DNA of 64,000 nt from Rubellimicrobium roseum (GTDB taxonomy: Bacteria > Pseudomonadota > Alphaproteobacteria > Rhodobacterales > Rhodobacteraceae), in NCBI RefSeq assembly GCF_006152145.1, contig NZ_VDFV01000008.1, positions 1-64,000 of the forward strand, read 5' to 3'. The notes below the pieces were generated by a model. The model did no database searches. It saw only the letters and a list, made by a program, of their open reading frames with translations, and had not been told where the DNA came from. Every line of letters begins with the position of its first letter. The stretch's first letter is position 1. The position numbers and the translations under genes were made by a program. Shown here in pieces: positions 8,136 to 17,689 of the stretch.

Positions 8136-9617
8136 TCAGAGCCAAAAGTCGGAGGCCGCCAGCGGCGCCGCGCGCCCTTCGAGGTGGATCGCCATCTCGG
8201 CCTGGAGGTCGGCGTCGATGTTCATCTCCAGAAGGAGGTCGCCGTCCCGGACCGACTGCCGGATCTCGCCCGTCGCGAAGCAGCCGCCCCGGTCGAGCCG
8301 GAAGGATTGGTTGCCGGCCAAGGTGGCGTTGGCGTCGATCGCCGACAGGATGAGGCGATCCTCGCCCCGGACGAAGCCCGCGATGAGGTCGGGCGTCGCC
8401 GCCCGGCTCTCGCCTGCGGACAGGAACTCGAAGCCGTCGCGGCCCGCCCCGCCCAGGAGCCGGTCGGTCCCCGCCCCGCCCAGGAGCTGGTCATTGCCGG
8501 TGCCGGCGTTGAGCCGGTCGTCGCCCGCTCCGCCCAGAAGCCGGTCATGGCCGCCGGAGCCGATCAGGCCGTCGGCGCCCCCGGCCCCGTCGAGCGTGTT
8601 GGCGGCCGCATTGCCGCGGATCACGTCGATCCCGGTCCCGCCCCGGGCGTTCTCGATCACCGTGCCGCCGGCGATGGTGAAGCCGCCATGGATGCCCTGC
8701 GCCTGCGAGACGAAACCCGCCGCGCCGGGGCCCGCGGCCAGCGTCGCGGCGCGCAGATCGATGACGTTGCCCCCGTTCCCGCCGACGATCCGGTCGGTGC
8801 CGCCCGCGTCCCAGAGGCAGGTCCAGGCGGCGCCCGGAGCGTTGGCGCTGGGCAGCGCGTAGCTGTCGTTTCCTGTCCGCGTCGTGCGGTCGGCGCCGTA
8901 CATCTGCTGGAGCGCAGCAATGTCGAGCGCCATGGGCCCGGCCTCGTAGCCCCAGCCCCGGCCGGGCGGCAGGCCGAGGGCGCCCTCGGGCCAGCCGTCG
9001 TTGTAGGACATCATCGTCCAGAGGCCCTGGTTGAGGCCGTGGTCGCCGTAATCCCCGAAGGCCGCCGTCACGCCGGGAAAGGTGGCGGGGCCGCCTTCGG
9101 TGTCGTGGGGGTGCTTGAGGCCCACGGCATGGGCCAGCTCGTGCGACAGGGTGCACCAGTCGTAGCTGCCCCGGACCAGCGCCCCGGCCGCGCCCGGCGC
9201 CGGGTCGTAGGCGTCGCGGTTGATCGCCACGAGGGCCTGCACGGCCCCGCCCGGAACGGCGCTCAGGTCGCCGGGCATGTAGGCCCAGCCCAGGTTGCCG
9301 GCCGCGTCGGCGCTGCCCACGCTGGCCCAGACGAGGTCGGCGTCGGCCGCGCGGGTCACGGGGCGGAAGTCGAGCTGGCAGACCTCCTCGATGGCGGCCA
9401 TCGCTTTCGCCAGGGCCGTGCGCTCGGCCGCGGAAGGGGTGAGCGCCGTGATGCCCACCCGATCGTAGGCGAGGGATTCGGCGCCCCTTGTTCCGGCGAC
9501 GTAGACGGAGACGGTCGTGACGCCGGTCCCCGAGGACCAGCGCTCCTCGGAGACGAGGGCATCGACCCAAGGATTGCCGGTAGCTTGCGTCGCGGTCGGA
9601 TCGGCCGTGCCGGCCAT
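8136..9617 (-). CDS. Serralysin-type (M10) zinc metalloprotease with RTX repeats
   Basis: Secreted protease of 493 residues. The catalytic part holds the extended zinc motif HELAHAVGLKHPH (ligands H159, H163, H169; catalytic E160) and a Met-turn, WTMMSYND, as in serralysins and other metzincins. About four to five glycine-rich RTX nonapeptides (such as GGAGDDRLN and GGAGTDRLL) follow at about residues 345-400 and bind calcium. The last 90 residues form the M10 C-terminal type I secretion region. There is no N-terminal signal peptide, which fits type I export, but no ABC exporter genes are visible. The start at 9617 has GAGGAG 6 bases upstream; the frame is open further to 9692. The C-terminus is homologous to that of the next RTX protein. 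Confidence 0.9.
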   Translation of the reverse strand: MAGTADPTATQATGNPWVDALVSEERWSSGTGVTTVSVYVAGTRGAESLAYDRVGITALTPSAAERTALAKAMAAIEEVCQLDFRPVTRAADADLVWASVGSADAAGNLGWAYMPGDLSAVPGGAVQALVAINRDAYDPAPGAAGALVRGSYDWCTLSHELAHAVGLKHPHDTEGGPATFPGVTAAFGDYGDHGLNQGLWTMMSYNDGWPEGALGLPPGRGWGYEAGPMALDIAALQQMYGADRTTRTGNDSYALPSANAPGAAWTCLWDAGGTDRIVGGNGGNVIDLRAATLAAGPGAAGFVSQAQGIHGGFTIAGGTVIENARGGTGIDVIRGNAAANTLDGAGGADGLIGSGGHDRLLGGAGDDRLNAGTGNDQLLGGAGTDRLLGGAGRDGFEFLSAGESRAATPDLIAGFVRGEDRLILSAIDANATLAGNQSFRLDRGGCFATGEIRQSVRDGDLLLEMNIDADLQAEMAIHLEGRAAPLAASDFWL

Positions 9618-9887
9618 GTCGATCTCCTCGGCAGGGAACGGGCGCCAGCCTATGCCGGAGGGCAAGCAGAGTACCAGCCGGAGACCTGTCACAGACCCGT
9701 GCGTCGGCGGTGATCGGCAGGACGGGCGCGCGCGGGCGGGCGGATTTCGGCGCGCGACGTGTCTTTCAGGCCCTGTGCCCGGCTGGCCTGGGCCGATCAG
9801 CCGGGACGGGCAACTGGCCCGAGGCGCGGCCGCGCTGGTCCTGCGGCATCGGCGTACCCGCTTTGGCCGGGGGGTCGGGGCGTGGGC

Positions 9888-11846
9888 TCATAGCTCCAGG
9901 TCGCGCGCCGCGAGCGCGCCTGGCACGTCGAGGAGCAGGATGGCCAGTTCGGCTGTCCCGTCGGCGTCGAGGTTGGCTTCCAGAAGGAGGTTCGCCCCCT
10001 GACGGACCTGCCGCAGATCGCCCAGGGCGAAGAAGCCGTCCGTGTCGAGGACGAAGGCCTGGTTGCCCCCCTGCAGGGGCTTGGCGTCGATGGCGGACAG
10101 GTCGATGCGGTCTAGGCCGCGGACGAGGTCGGTCACCTGGTCGGACCCGCCGGGCAGGCTGTCGGACGGCCAGAGGAACACGAAGGCGTCCCCGCCCGTG
10201 CCGCCTGTAAGAACGTCGGCCCCCGCCCTGCCGACCAGCCGGTCCCGCCCCGCATCGCCCGCGAGGCTGTCGGCGCCACTCATCCCTTCCAGCGTGTCAT
10301 TGCCGGCCCCGCCGCGCAGGAGATCGGCGCCGGCCTGCCCGCGCAGGAAATCTCCGTGCGCCGAGCCCAGGAGGCCTTCGATCCTCGTCAGGCTGTCGCC
10401 CGCCGCCTCGCCCGCGGAGGGCGCCGAGCCGTCGAGCGCCACCGTCACCCCCGCCGGGGCCGCTGCGTAGCTGGCGAGATCGAGGCCCGCGCCGCCCGAC
10501 AGATCGTCGGCGCCCGCGCCGCCCACCAAGGTGTCGTTGCCGCGCCCGCCCCAGAGCTCGTCGTCGCCGCGCCCGCCCACCAGATCGTCCGCCCCGGCCC
10601 CGCCCGAAAGCTGGTCGTCCCCCTTGAGCCCCAGAAGCGTGTCGGCCCCCTCCCAGCCGGAGATCTCGTCCCCCCAGGCGTTGTGGCCGTGGAGAAGGTC
10701 GGGGCCGGCCGTCCCCTCGACCACGCCGTCGCGGGGGTCGAGGATCTGCTGGTGGATGCCGGGGCTGCCATCCTCGCGCGTGCCGGTCCAGGCCACGACG
10801 AGACGGCCGTCCGCGAGGGCAGCCAGCGACAGGTCGCCCTTGGCCATGTCCGGGGCCGGCGCATGGGTGTTGACGGTGAAGGCGCCGCCCTGGCGCCGGC
10901 CATCGCCATCGAAGACCTGCCCGCGGATCGTGGGCATCCCCGCGAGGTCCAGCCAGACCACGGCGAAGCCGCCGTCCGGCAGGGCCACGATGTCGGGGGT
11001 TCCCTGCGCGCCGAGCGTCCGGGCGTTCACCACGAAGTCGGGTCCCCGCGGCACCCCCAGCGGATCGAAGAGCCGCGCCCGCACGTCCGGGGCGGTGTTG
11101 GGATAGGGGCTTGTCCCCGCCTCCCAGGCGAGCACGAAGCCACCGTCGGCCAAGGCGGCCAGCGCGGGATCGGCGGGCCGGCCGCCGAGCGGCGTGGAGT
11201 TCACCAGCACCTCGTCGATGTTCCAGGGCACGCCCTGGGCGTCGAAGACACGGGCCTGGAGACGGCCCAGGTTCCCATCCATCCAGGCCGCGACGAAGCC
11301 GCCCCCGGCCAGATCGGCCACCGCCGCCCGCCCCTGCGGCCCCATGGTCGTGGCGTTGACCGGGAGCGGGCCGTCCCCGGCCGCCCCGTCCGGCCCGTGC
11401 AGGCGCGCGAAGAGGTCACCCCCGCGTTCGCAGACGGAGACGAAGCCCGCGCCCAGGCGCGACAGCGCCGGGCCGGTGGAGGGCACGCCGGGAGTGTCGT
11501 CCACCGCCATCATTCCCAGCGCGGCCCCGGTCGGGCCGAAGCGGAAGGCGACCACGTCGCGGTCGTCCCCGGGACCCGCCCGCTCCGCATGGAGGACGAA
11601 GCCCCCGTCCGCGAGCGTCAGGATCGCCGGCGCCGAGAGCCCGCCCGGCGCGGACAGGATGGCCGGGGCCCCCGGCGCCTGTCCGGTCGCGTCGAAGCGC
11701 TGGACGAGGATGCGCCCGCCATCCGAGTCCGCGAGGTCGAGCCAGGCGGTCACGAAGCCGCCGTCCTGCAGTGCCGCCATGTCGGGGAGGCCCTGCGGGC
11801 CGGAGCCGTCGACCTCCAGCTCGGGCCCCCATCTGCGGACCGCCAT
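9888..11846 (-). CDS. RTX exoprotein with seven beta-propeller-like repeats
   Basis: Protein of 652 residues with two parts. The first, about residues 20-375, contains seven copies of a motif like LADGGFVLAW at about residues 28, 80, 133, 182, 234, 291 and 346, spaced 49-57 residues. This is the pattern of a seven-bladed propeller. The second part holds RTX calcium-binding nonapeptides (GGAGADDLV, GGRGNDTLV, GGAGNDTLE) interrupted by one non-RTX insert. A C-terminal segment shares its layout and many residues with the neighbouring metalloprotease (VRGLDRIDLSAIDAK, LLLEANLDADGTAELAI). Type I secretion is likely. Start at 11846 has GGGGGA upstream. It may be an adhesin, lectin or enzyme; function unknown. 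Confidence 0.8.
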   Translation of the reverse strand: MAVRRWGPELEVDGSGPQGLPDMAALQDGGFVTAWLDLADSDGGRILVQRFDATGQAPGAPAILSAPGGLSAPAILTLADGGFVLHAERAGPGDDRDVVAFRFGPTGAALGMMAVDDTPGVPSTGPALSRLGAGFVSVCERGGDLFARLHGPDGAAGDGPLPVNATTMGPQGRAAVADLAGGGFVAAWMDGNLGRLQARVFDAQGVPWNIDEVLVNSTPLGGRPADPALAALADGGFVLAWEAGTSPYPNTAPDVRARLFDPLGVPRGPDFVVNARTLGAQGTPDIVALPDGGFAVVWLDLAGMPTIRGQVFDGDGRRQGGAFTVNTHAPAPDMAKGDLSLAALADGRLVVAWTGTREDGSPGIHQQILDPRDGVVEGTAGPDLLHGHNAWGDEISGWEGADTLLGLKGDDQLSGGAGADDLVGGRGDDELWGGRGNDTLVGGAGADDLSGGAGLDLASYAAAPAGVTVALDGSAPSAGEAAGDSLTRIEGLLGSAHGDFLRGQAGADLLRGGAGNDTLEGMSGADSLAGDAGRDRLVGRAGADVLTGGTGGDAFVFLWPSDSLPGGSDQVTDLVRGLDRIDLSAIDAKPLQGGNQAFVLDTDGFFALGDLRQVRQGANLLLEANLDADGTAELAILLLDVPGALAARDLEL

Positions 11847-11892
11847 GATTCCCCCTGTTCGATCATCGTCGCAGGGGAAAATAGCGAACATC

Positions 11893-11911
11893 GCTTAAGG
11901 AGAAGTTAAGC
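11893..11911. promoter_or_regulatory. AT-rich palindrome upstream of the RTX propeller gene
   Basis: GCTTAA-N7-TTAAGC is a perfect 6-bp inverted repeat, 47 bases upstream of the start codon at 11846. In DNA of about 70 % GC such an AT-rich dyad is unusual. It could be an operator or part of the promoter. No regulator gene lies next to it. Confidence 0.35.
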
Positions 11912-11958
11912 CGAGGGGCCCTGGTGCAGAAACCCGATTGGGCCTGGCGGTCGAGGGC

Positions 11959-13155
11959 TTAGCGGTCGAGGTCCACCCAGACCAGGCGGTGCGGGCCCGC
12001 GGCGGCGACCGCCTCGGCCAGGGGATCGGCGGGCAGCGGCCAAAGGACGCCGCCCCCCGTGACGCGCCATTCGGCGGCGGGAATCACGTAGCTGAGTCGC
12101 AGGTTTCCCGGTCCCTCGGGCCCGCCGGGCCAGTCCACTGTGTCGACGGCAGGGTCGCCCGCCTGCCCCGGATCGGCGTCGGCGCGCCCGCCCTCGCTGG
12201 CCGGCCGGGGGTCCTGCAGGCGGAGGTCGGCGAGGAGCGCGGCCATCTCCTCGCGCCGGCCCTCGCCGTCGGCGGGGTCGAGGTTGGACAGGCCCAGGAG
12301 CAAGACGCCTTCGGGCACCAGCCCCAGCGCGCCGTCGAGAAGGCGGGCCCAGAGTGCCAGCTCGTCGGCGTTGCGCAGACCGTTGCGGTCCTCGGGCCCG
12401 TCGAAGACGGGGGGCGTCGCGGCCCATGCGAACAGCGTGAGCGGCCCGCCGGGCGCGGCGACGGGGACGATCCAATGCCCCGTGGAGGACAGGCGCTGCG
12501 CGGCCTGCGCCTCCTCGGAAGGGAAGGGCCGTCCATCGGGCCCCACGGGCAGTCGCGCGCCCGGCAGGTCTCGCCAGAGGAGGCCCGAGAGGTCCCGCAC
12601 CTCGCCCAGCGGCCAGCGCGACAGGAGCGCGAGCCCCCCTTGTCCGGCGAAGCGCCCGTAGCCCTGCGCGTCCCGCGCCGTGCCCCGCCGCCCGTCGCCG
12701 TCGAGGTCGAGCCCCGAGCCAAGCCCCGCGTTCGAGGGCAGCGCGAGGCGGTAGGGATAGTCGAGCCCCCCGGCCGCGAGCCGGTCGGCGAGCGCGCCCA
12801 GCGCCGCGCCGTCGCCGTCCCAATCCATGTCGGTGAGCAGCACCACATCGGGCCGCGTGGCGGCCAGTCCCGCAAGGACCCCCGCCACCGCCGGGTCGTC
12901 CCGGCCGATGTCGCGCAGCAGAAGGCCCGGCCCGTCGCGGCTGAGATCCGCGGCCCAGGTGGCGACGCGCAGCGGCTCGGCCCTCAGGGGCGCGGCCAGA
13001 AGAAGCGCGAGGAGCGCCGCCGTCAGACGGGGTGCTCTGCTCCCTCGGGGCGCAGGCGCGCGCGGTGGGCGGCGATCATCCAGGCCAGTCGGTTGAGCGC
13101 CAGGCCCCGCATCGCGAGGCTGGCGGGAATGAAGGCCCATGCCATCACCATCCAC
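11959..13155 (-). CDS. Endonuclease/exonuclease/phosphatase-family protein, exported
   Basis: The frame is open from 13155 (GTG), but a hydrophobic export signal appears only at RLTAALLALLLAAPLRAEP, about residue 43. The real start is therefore probably close to 13026-13050, overlapping the end of the upstream gene, though no ATG or GTG is well placed there. The mature part starts LRVATWAADLSRDGPGLLLRD and has TRPDVVLLTDMDWDGDG, GLALLSRWPL and a long C-terminal part with STGHWIVPV and LLLGLSNLDPADGEG. These are the folding blocks of the DNase I-like superfamily, although the Asn/Asp/His catalytic set is hard to align. It is predicted periplasmic and lies in the leuD-leuB interval. Confidence 0.7.
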   Translation of the reverse strand: MDGDGMGLHSRQPRDAGPGAQPTGLDDRRPPRAPAPRGSRAPRLTAALLALLLAAPLRAEPLRVATWAADLSRDGPGLLLRDIGRDDPAVAGVLAGLAATRPDVVLLTDMDWDGDGAALGALADRLAAGGLDYPYRLALPSNAGLGSGLDLDGDGRRGTARDAQGYGRFAGQGGLALLSRWPLGEVRDLSGLLWRDLPGARLPVGPDGRPFPSEEAQAAQRLSSTGHWIVPVAAPGGPLTLFAWAATPPVFDGPEDRNGLRNADELALWARLLDGALGLVPEGVLLLGLSNLDPADGEGRREEMAALLADLRLQDPRPASEGGRADADPGQAGDPAVDTVDWPGGPEGPGNLRLSYVIPAAEWRVTGGGVLWPLPADPLAEAVAAAGPHRLVWVDLDR

Positions 13156-13859
13156 AAGAGCAGCACCGGCTCGTCCAGGCTGGTCCCGTCGAAGGGCACC
13201 GACAGGATGTTCACCGCCAGCGGGGCGATCAGGGGCATGAGAAGTCCGAAGGACAGGTTGACCTGCGCGTCGCGCTGGAGCCGCACGACCACGTCGAGGC
13301 CCGAGGCGGGGTCGAACTGGGGCAGGTTGACCCAGACGTTGAAGGCCGAGCGGCCCGGCCAGTGATGGAGCCGGATGGTGAGCGCGAAGGCCGCGATCAT
13401 CAGGAGCGAAAGGGCGTAGGTCACGGCGGCGGCGGCGCCGATAGCGTCGCCCAGGAGCGGGTCGGTGTCTTCGGGCAGGGTGCCGAGCAAGAGATGGACC
13501 GGCGACCAGGGCACGTCCAGATGGGTCCAGACGTCGCAGATGCGGCGCAGCACGGCGGTCAGGGCCGCGTTGTCCCAGTCGGGCCGCAGCAGCAGGCTCG
13601 CCAGCAGGACGGCGGCCAGCAGGGCGGCGAAGCGGAGACGGTTATAGGGCCGGGCGTCGCGGAACTCGACGATGCTGGGCGCGCGCACGACGTATTCGGC
13701 GAAGGTGAAGATGGCCAGGACCAAAGCCGCCAGGGCGGCGAGGGTAGTGGCGCCGGCCGAGACGGTGCCCAGAAGCAACTGGGGCAGCGCCACGAGTGAT
13801 GCCATCAAGGCTGCGCGCAGGAGCGACCCCGGCACGCGCGTACCGACAATGCGGACCAT
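13023..13859 (-). CDS. Conserved multi-pass membrane protein of unknown function
   Basis: About 278 residues with four to six hydrophobic segments (among them LLRAALMASLVALPQLLLG, TLAALAALVLAIFTFAEYVV, FAALLAAVLLASLLL, and LLMPLIAPLAVNIL). I recognise no family. I prefer the ATG at 13859; the frame continues to a TTG at 13910. Its stop overlaps the region where the exported phosphatase-like protein must start, which suggests co-expression with it. It sits directly downstream of leuD on the same strand, with about 230 bases between, so it might be read from the leu promoter. Confidence 0.6.
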   Translation of the reverse strand: MVRIVGTRVPGSLLRAALMASLVALPQLLLGTVSAGATTLAALAALVLAIFTFAEYVVRAPSIVEFRDARPYNRLRFAALLAAVLLASLLLRPDWDNAALTAVLRRICDVWTHLDVPWSPVHLLLGTLPEDTDPLLGDAIGAAAAVTYALSLLMIAAFALTIRLHHWPGRSAFNVWVNLPQFDPASGLDVVVRLQRDAQVNLSFGLLMPLIAPLAVNILSVPFDGTSLDEPVLLLWMVMAWAFIPASLAMRGLALNRLAWMIAAHRARLRPEGAEHPV

Positions 13860-14063
13860 TGACACCCGTCCCACAACAGCGCGAAAGCCCCGGTCCCTCC
13901 GAGGCTCCAACCAACGCCGATCGTGGCGTCAAGTCGTGCATGAAACGATCATGAAGGCATAAATACGGCGACGCAAGGACAATTCAACTTACGGTTGTTG
14001 TCCAGCCGTTCACCCCCAGAATTTCCAGGAATTGTGTCGCACGCGCCACAACTCTTGGCGGGA

Positions 14064-14079
14064 CGGCGCCGATGCGCCG
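14064..14079 (-). terminator. Hairpin after leuD
   Basis: A perfect 6-bp stem CGGCGC/GCGCCG with a 4-base loop lies 14 bases after the leuD stop. There is no T-run. It is a possible weak or Rho-assisted terminator. The rest of 13860-14063 is intergenic, with a mildly AT-rich patch (about 13950-14000) that may hold the promoter of the next gene. Confidence 0.35.
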
Positions 14080-14092
14080 CCCCGGGAAGGTC

Positions 14093-14698
14093 TCAGACCC
14101 AGGGACGGGCCTGGGCGGCCTGGGTCTCGAAGGCGGCTATGGCCGGCGCCTTCTCCATGGTGAGCCCGATGTCGTCGAGGCCGTTCAGGAGGCAGTGCTT
14201 GCGGAAGGCGTCCACCTCGAAGCGGATCACCTGCCCGTCGGACAGGGTGATCGTCTGCGCCTCCAGGTCCACCTCGATCCGGGCGTTCGCGCCCTTCTCG
14301 GCATCCTTCATGCACAGGTCGCGCTCAGCCTCGGGGAGAACGATGGGCAGGATGCCGTTCTTGAAGCAGTTGTTGTAGAAGATGTCCGCGAAGGACGTGG
14401 AGATCACGCAGCGGATGCCGAAGTCGGCGAGCGCCCAGGGCGCATGCTCGCGCGAGGAGCCGCAGCCGAAGTTGTCGCCCGCGACGAGGATGCTGGCCTG
14501 CCGGTAGGCGGGCTGGTTCAGGACGAAGCTGTCGATCTCGGTCCCGTCCTGCTTGTAGCGCATCTCGTCGAACAGGTTCTTCCCCAGCCCCGACCGCTTG
14601 ATGGTCTTCAGGAACTGCTTGGGGATGATCATGTCCGTGTCGATGTTGACGAGCGGCATGGGCGCGGCGATGCCGCTGAGTTGGGTGAACTTGTCCAT
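14093..14698 (-). CDS. leuD: 3-Isopropylmalate dehydratase small subunit
   Basis: With LeuC it isomerises 2-isopropylmalate to 3-isopropylmalate. The 201 residues correspond to the swivelling domain of aconitase: [19 protein letters not shown], then the substrate-binding loop [33 protein letters not shown] and a C-terminal helix. Length is typical for the bacterial small subunit. It starts 12 bases after leuC, preceded by GGAGAG. The two are clearly one operon. Confidence 0.96.
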   Translation of the reverse strand: MDKFTQLSGIAAPMPLVNIDTDMIIPKQFLKTIKRSGLGKNLFDEMRYKQDGTEIDSFVLNQPAYRQASILVAGDNFGCGSSREHAPWALADFGIRCVISTSFADIFYNNCFKNGILPIVLPEAERDLCMKDAEKGANARIEVDLEAQTITLSDGQVIRFEVDAFRKHCLLNGLDDIGLTMEKAPAIAAFETQAAQARPWV

Positions 14699-14710
14699 CG
14701 TCGTCTCTCC

Positions 14711-16141
<1,431 letters not shown>

Positions 16142-16231
16142 GAATCCGCTCCTGGCAGGATGTCGTGACGTGAGGCGAAGGTCGAGGGGCGCGCCTTGGA
16201 GGGTCCCGCGCGCGAGGGGACGCGAGGCGGC

Positions 16232-16318
16232 TTACGCCTGCGCGCGAATGCCGTGGGTGGCTCCGAAGAACCGCCAGGGGAGCCTGTCCCGGTCGCCCAT
16301 GTCGAAAACACGCGTCAT
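16232..16318 (-). CDS. Putative 28-residue upstream ORF in the leuC leader
   Basis: Small frame starting MTRVFDMGDRDRLPWRFFGA and ending HGIRAQA, 90 bases upstream of leuC on the same strand. Right after its stop there is a small hairpin (GTCCC/GGGAC). It contains one leucine and no leucine run, so a classic leucine attenuation peptide is unlikely. No convincing ribosome-binding site is seen. It may be a chance frame. Confidence 0.25.
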   Translation of the reverse strand: MTRVFDMGDRDRLPWRFFGATHGIRAQA

Positions 16319-16422
16319 GGCCCGGCACATACAGGAGAGGCCCCTTCGCTTCAAGCGTCACGCGCACCTTGCGGGCGATTGCCGCAGCCGCCAGAGTCCC
16401 CGCGCAACCTGGAGGCCCCCAC

Positions 16423-16989
16423 ATGGCGCGCGCGTTCCTGCTTCTTCTCCTTCTCGCGCCCGGAGCGGCGTCCGCGCATACAGGCGCGGCGGGGGGCCTC
16501 GTCAGCGGGCTTTCGCACCCGGTCCTGGGGCTCGACCACGTGGTGGCGATGGTGGCCGTGGGGCTCTGGGGCTCGGTGCTGGGGCGGCCTGCGCTTTGGG
16601 CGCTGCCCGTGGCCTTTCCGCTGGTGATGGCTTTCGGGGGCGTCCTGGGCATCCTGGGGGTGCTGCTGCCGGGCGTGGAAACGGGCATCGCGCTGTCGGG
16701 CGTAGCGCTGGGGCTGCTGGTGGCCTTCGCCGTCCGGCTGCCGCTGGCGCTGGCAGGGGCCATCGTCGCGGCCTTCGCGCTCTTTCACGGCCATGCCCAC
16801 GGGGCCGAACTGCCCGTGGCGGCGAACCCGCTGGCCTATGCGGTGGGCTTCGTGGTCTCGACCGGGCTCCTGCATCTCCTGGGCATCGGGATCGGCGAGG
16901 CGACCGTGCGGCGCGGCCGGCCGGTGCTGCGCGCCTTGGGGGCGGCCATCGCGCTGATGGGCGGCGCCTTCCTGACCGGGCTGGCGTGA
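16423..16989 (+). CDS. HupE/UreJ-family membrane protein
   Basis: 188 residues with a cleavable signal (LLLLLLAPGAASAHTG) and six to seven membrane helices. It carries the family motif HPVLGLDHVVAMVAVGLWG near the N-terminus and a His-rich FHGHAHGAEL segment between later helices. HupE/UreJ proteins are nickel (or cobalt) permeases associated with hydrogenase or urease maturation. Neither enzyme is encoded in this window, so a general metal-uptake role is only an inference. The ATG at 16423 follows GGAGG. It overlaps the next gene by GTGA. Confidence 0.85.
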   Translation: MARAFLLLLLLAPGAASAHTGAAGGLVSGLSHPVLGLDHVVAMVAVGLWGSVLGRPALWALPVAFPLVMAFGGVLGILGVLLPGVETGIALSGVALGLLVAFAVRLPLALAGAIVAAFALFHGHAHGAELPVAANPLAYAVGFVVSTGLLHLLGIGIGEATVRRGRPVLRALGAAIALMGGAFLTGLA

Positions 16990-17552
16990 GGCGCGGGGCC
17001 GGGCTGCCGCTCGTCCTCGCGGCGGGGCCGGCCTCCGCCCACGAACTGCCGCAGAGCTTCGGGGAGGGCTTCGCCTTCCTGCCCGGCCCCTTGCTGCTGC
17101 CGCTTCTGTCGCTGGGGCTGATGCTGGCGCTCGCGGGGCGCGCGCGGGGGCTGGCCGGGGCGGTGGCCGCCGTCCCGCTGGGGTTCCTCGTGGCCCCGCT
17201 CGTAGGCATCAACGCGGACCTCCTGGCGCTGGGCGGGGGGTTGGCCTGTGCGATCCTCGCCGCCTCGGGGCGGCCGCTCGCGCGGGCGGGGCACGGGGTC
17301 CTCGCGCAGGCCACGGCGCTCCTGACCGGGGCGGCCCTCACCCACGGGGCGGGCTGGCGGGCGATGGAGCCGCCGGCGCTGCTGGCGGTCGCGCTGGGGG
17401 CGGCGCTGGCGATGGCGCTGCCCTTCGGGCTGCGCCCCCTCCTCGCCCGCCGACCCGGTCCGGCGCGGGTGGCTCTGCGCGTCATGGGCTCGTGGCTCGC
17501 GGCCATCGGCGCCCTGGCGCTCGCGCTCACATTCGCGGGACCCCTTCCTTGA
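16986..17552 (+). CDS. Second HupE-like membrane protein
   Basis: I place the start at the GTG at 16986, which overlaps the stop of the HupE gene as GTGA; the open frame extends much further upstream without function. The 188-residue product begins with a short signal peptide ending ASAHELPQS, like the HTG start of the first protein, followed by six hydrophobic segments. The sequence is diverged from HupE and lacks the HPVLGLDH block. The tight coupling implies the two work together, perhaps as partners in metal transport. Family assignment is by layout, not by motif. Confidence 0.6.
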   Translation: MRRGAGLPLVLAAGPASAHELPQSFGEGFAFLPGPLLLPLLSLGLMLALAGRARGLAGAVAAVPLGFLVAPLVGINADLLALGGGLACAILAASGRPLARAGHGVLAQATALLTGAALTHGAGWRAMEPPALLAVALGAALAMALPFGLRPLLARRPGPARVALRVMGSWLAAIGALALALTFAGPLP

Positions 17553-17689
17553 GAGAAGCGGCCCCGGATGCTATCTTTGGGGCAAGCCCGGCGCCGGGGC
17601 CGACGGCGCGCCACACGGAGGATGACTCCCTGTCACCCGACACCCACGCGGCACTCGCCGCAGCTACCGGGCCCGCGCCCGACCCCCAG

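Noticed and set aside
8400..8600. Tandem repeat-like DNA in the metalloprotease gene
   Set aside because: The repeats are codons of the RTX nonapeptides, not a CRISPR or non-coding repeat. No CRISPR array is visible anywhere in the window.
9618..9887. The 270-base gap between the two RTX genes, considered for a small gene
   Set aside because: Open frames there have no ribosome-binding site and no sensible composition; I see only a weak GGCTG/CAGCC dyad, so it is left as intergenic DNA holding the protease promoter.
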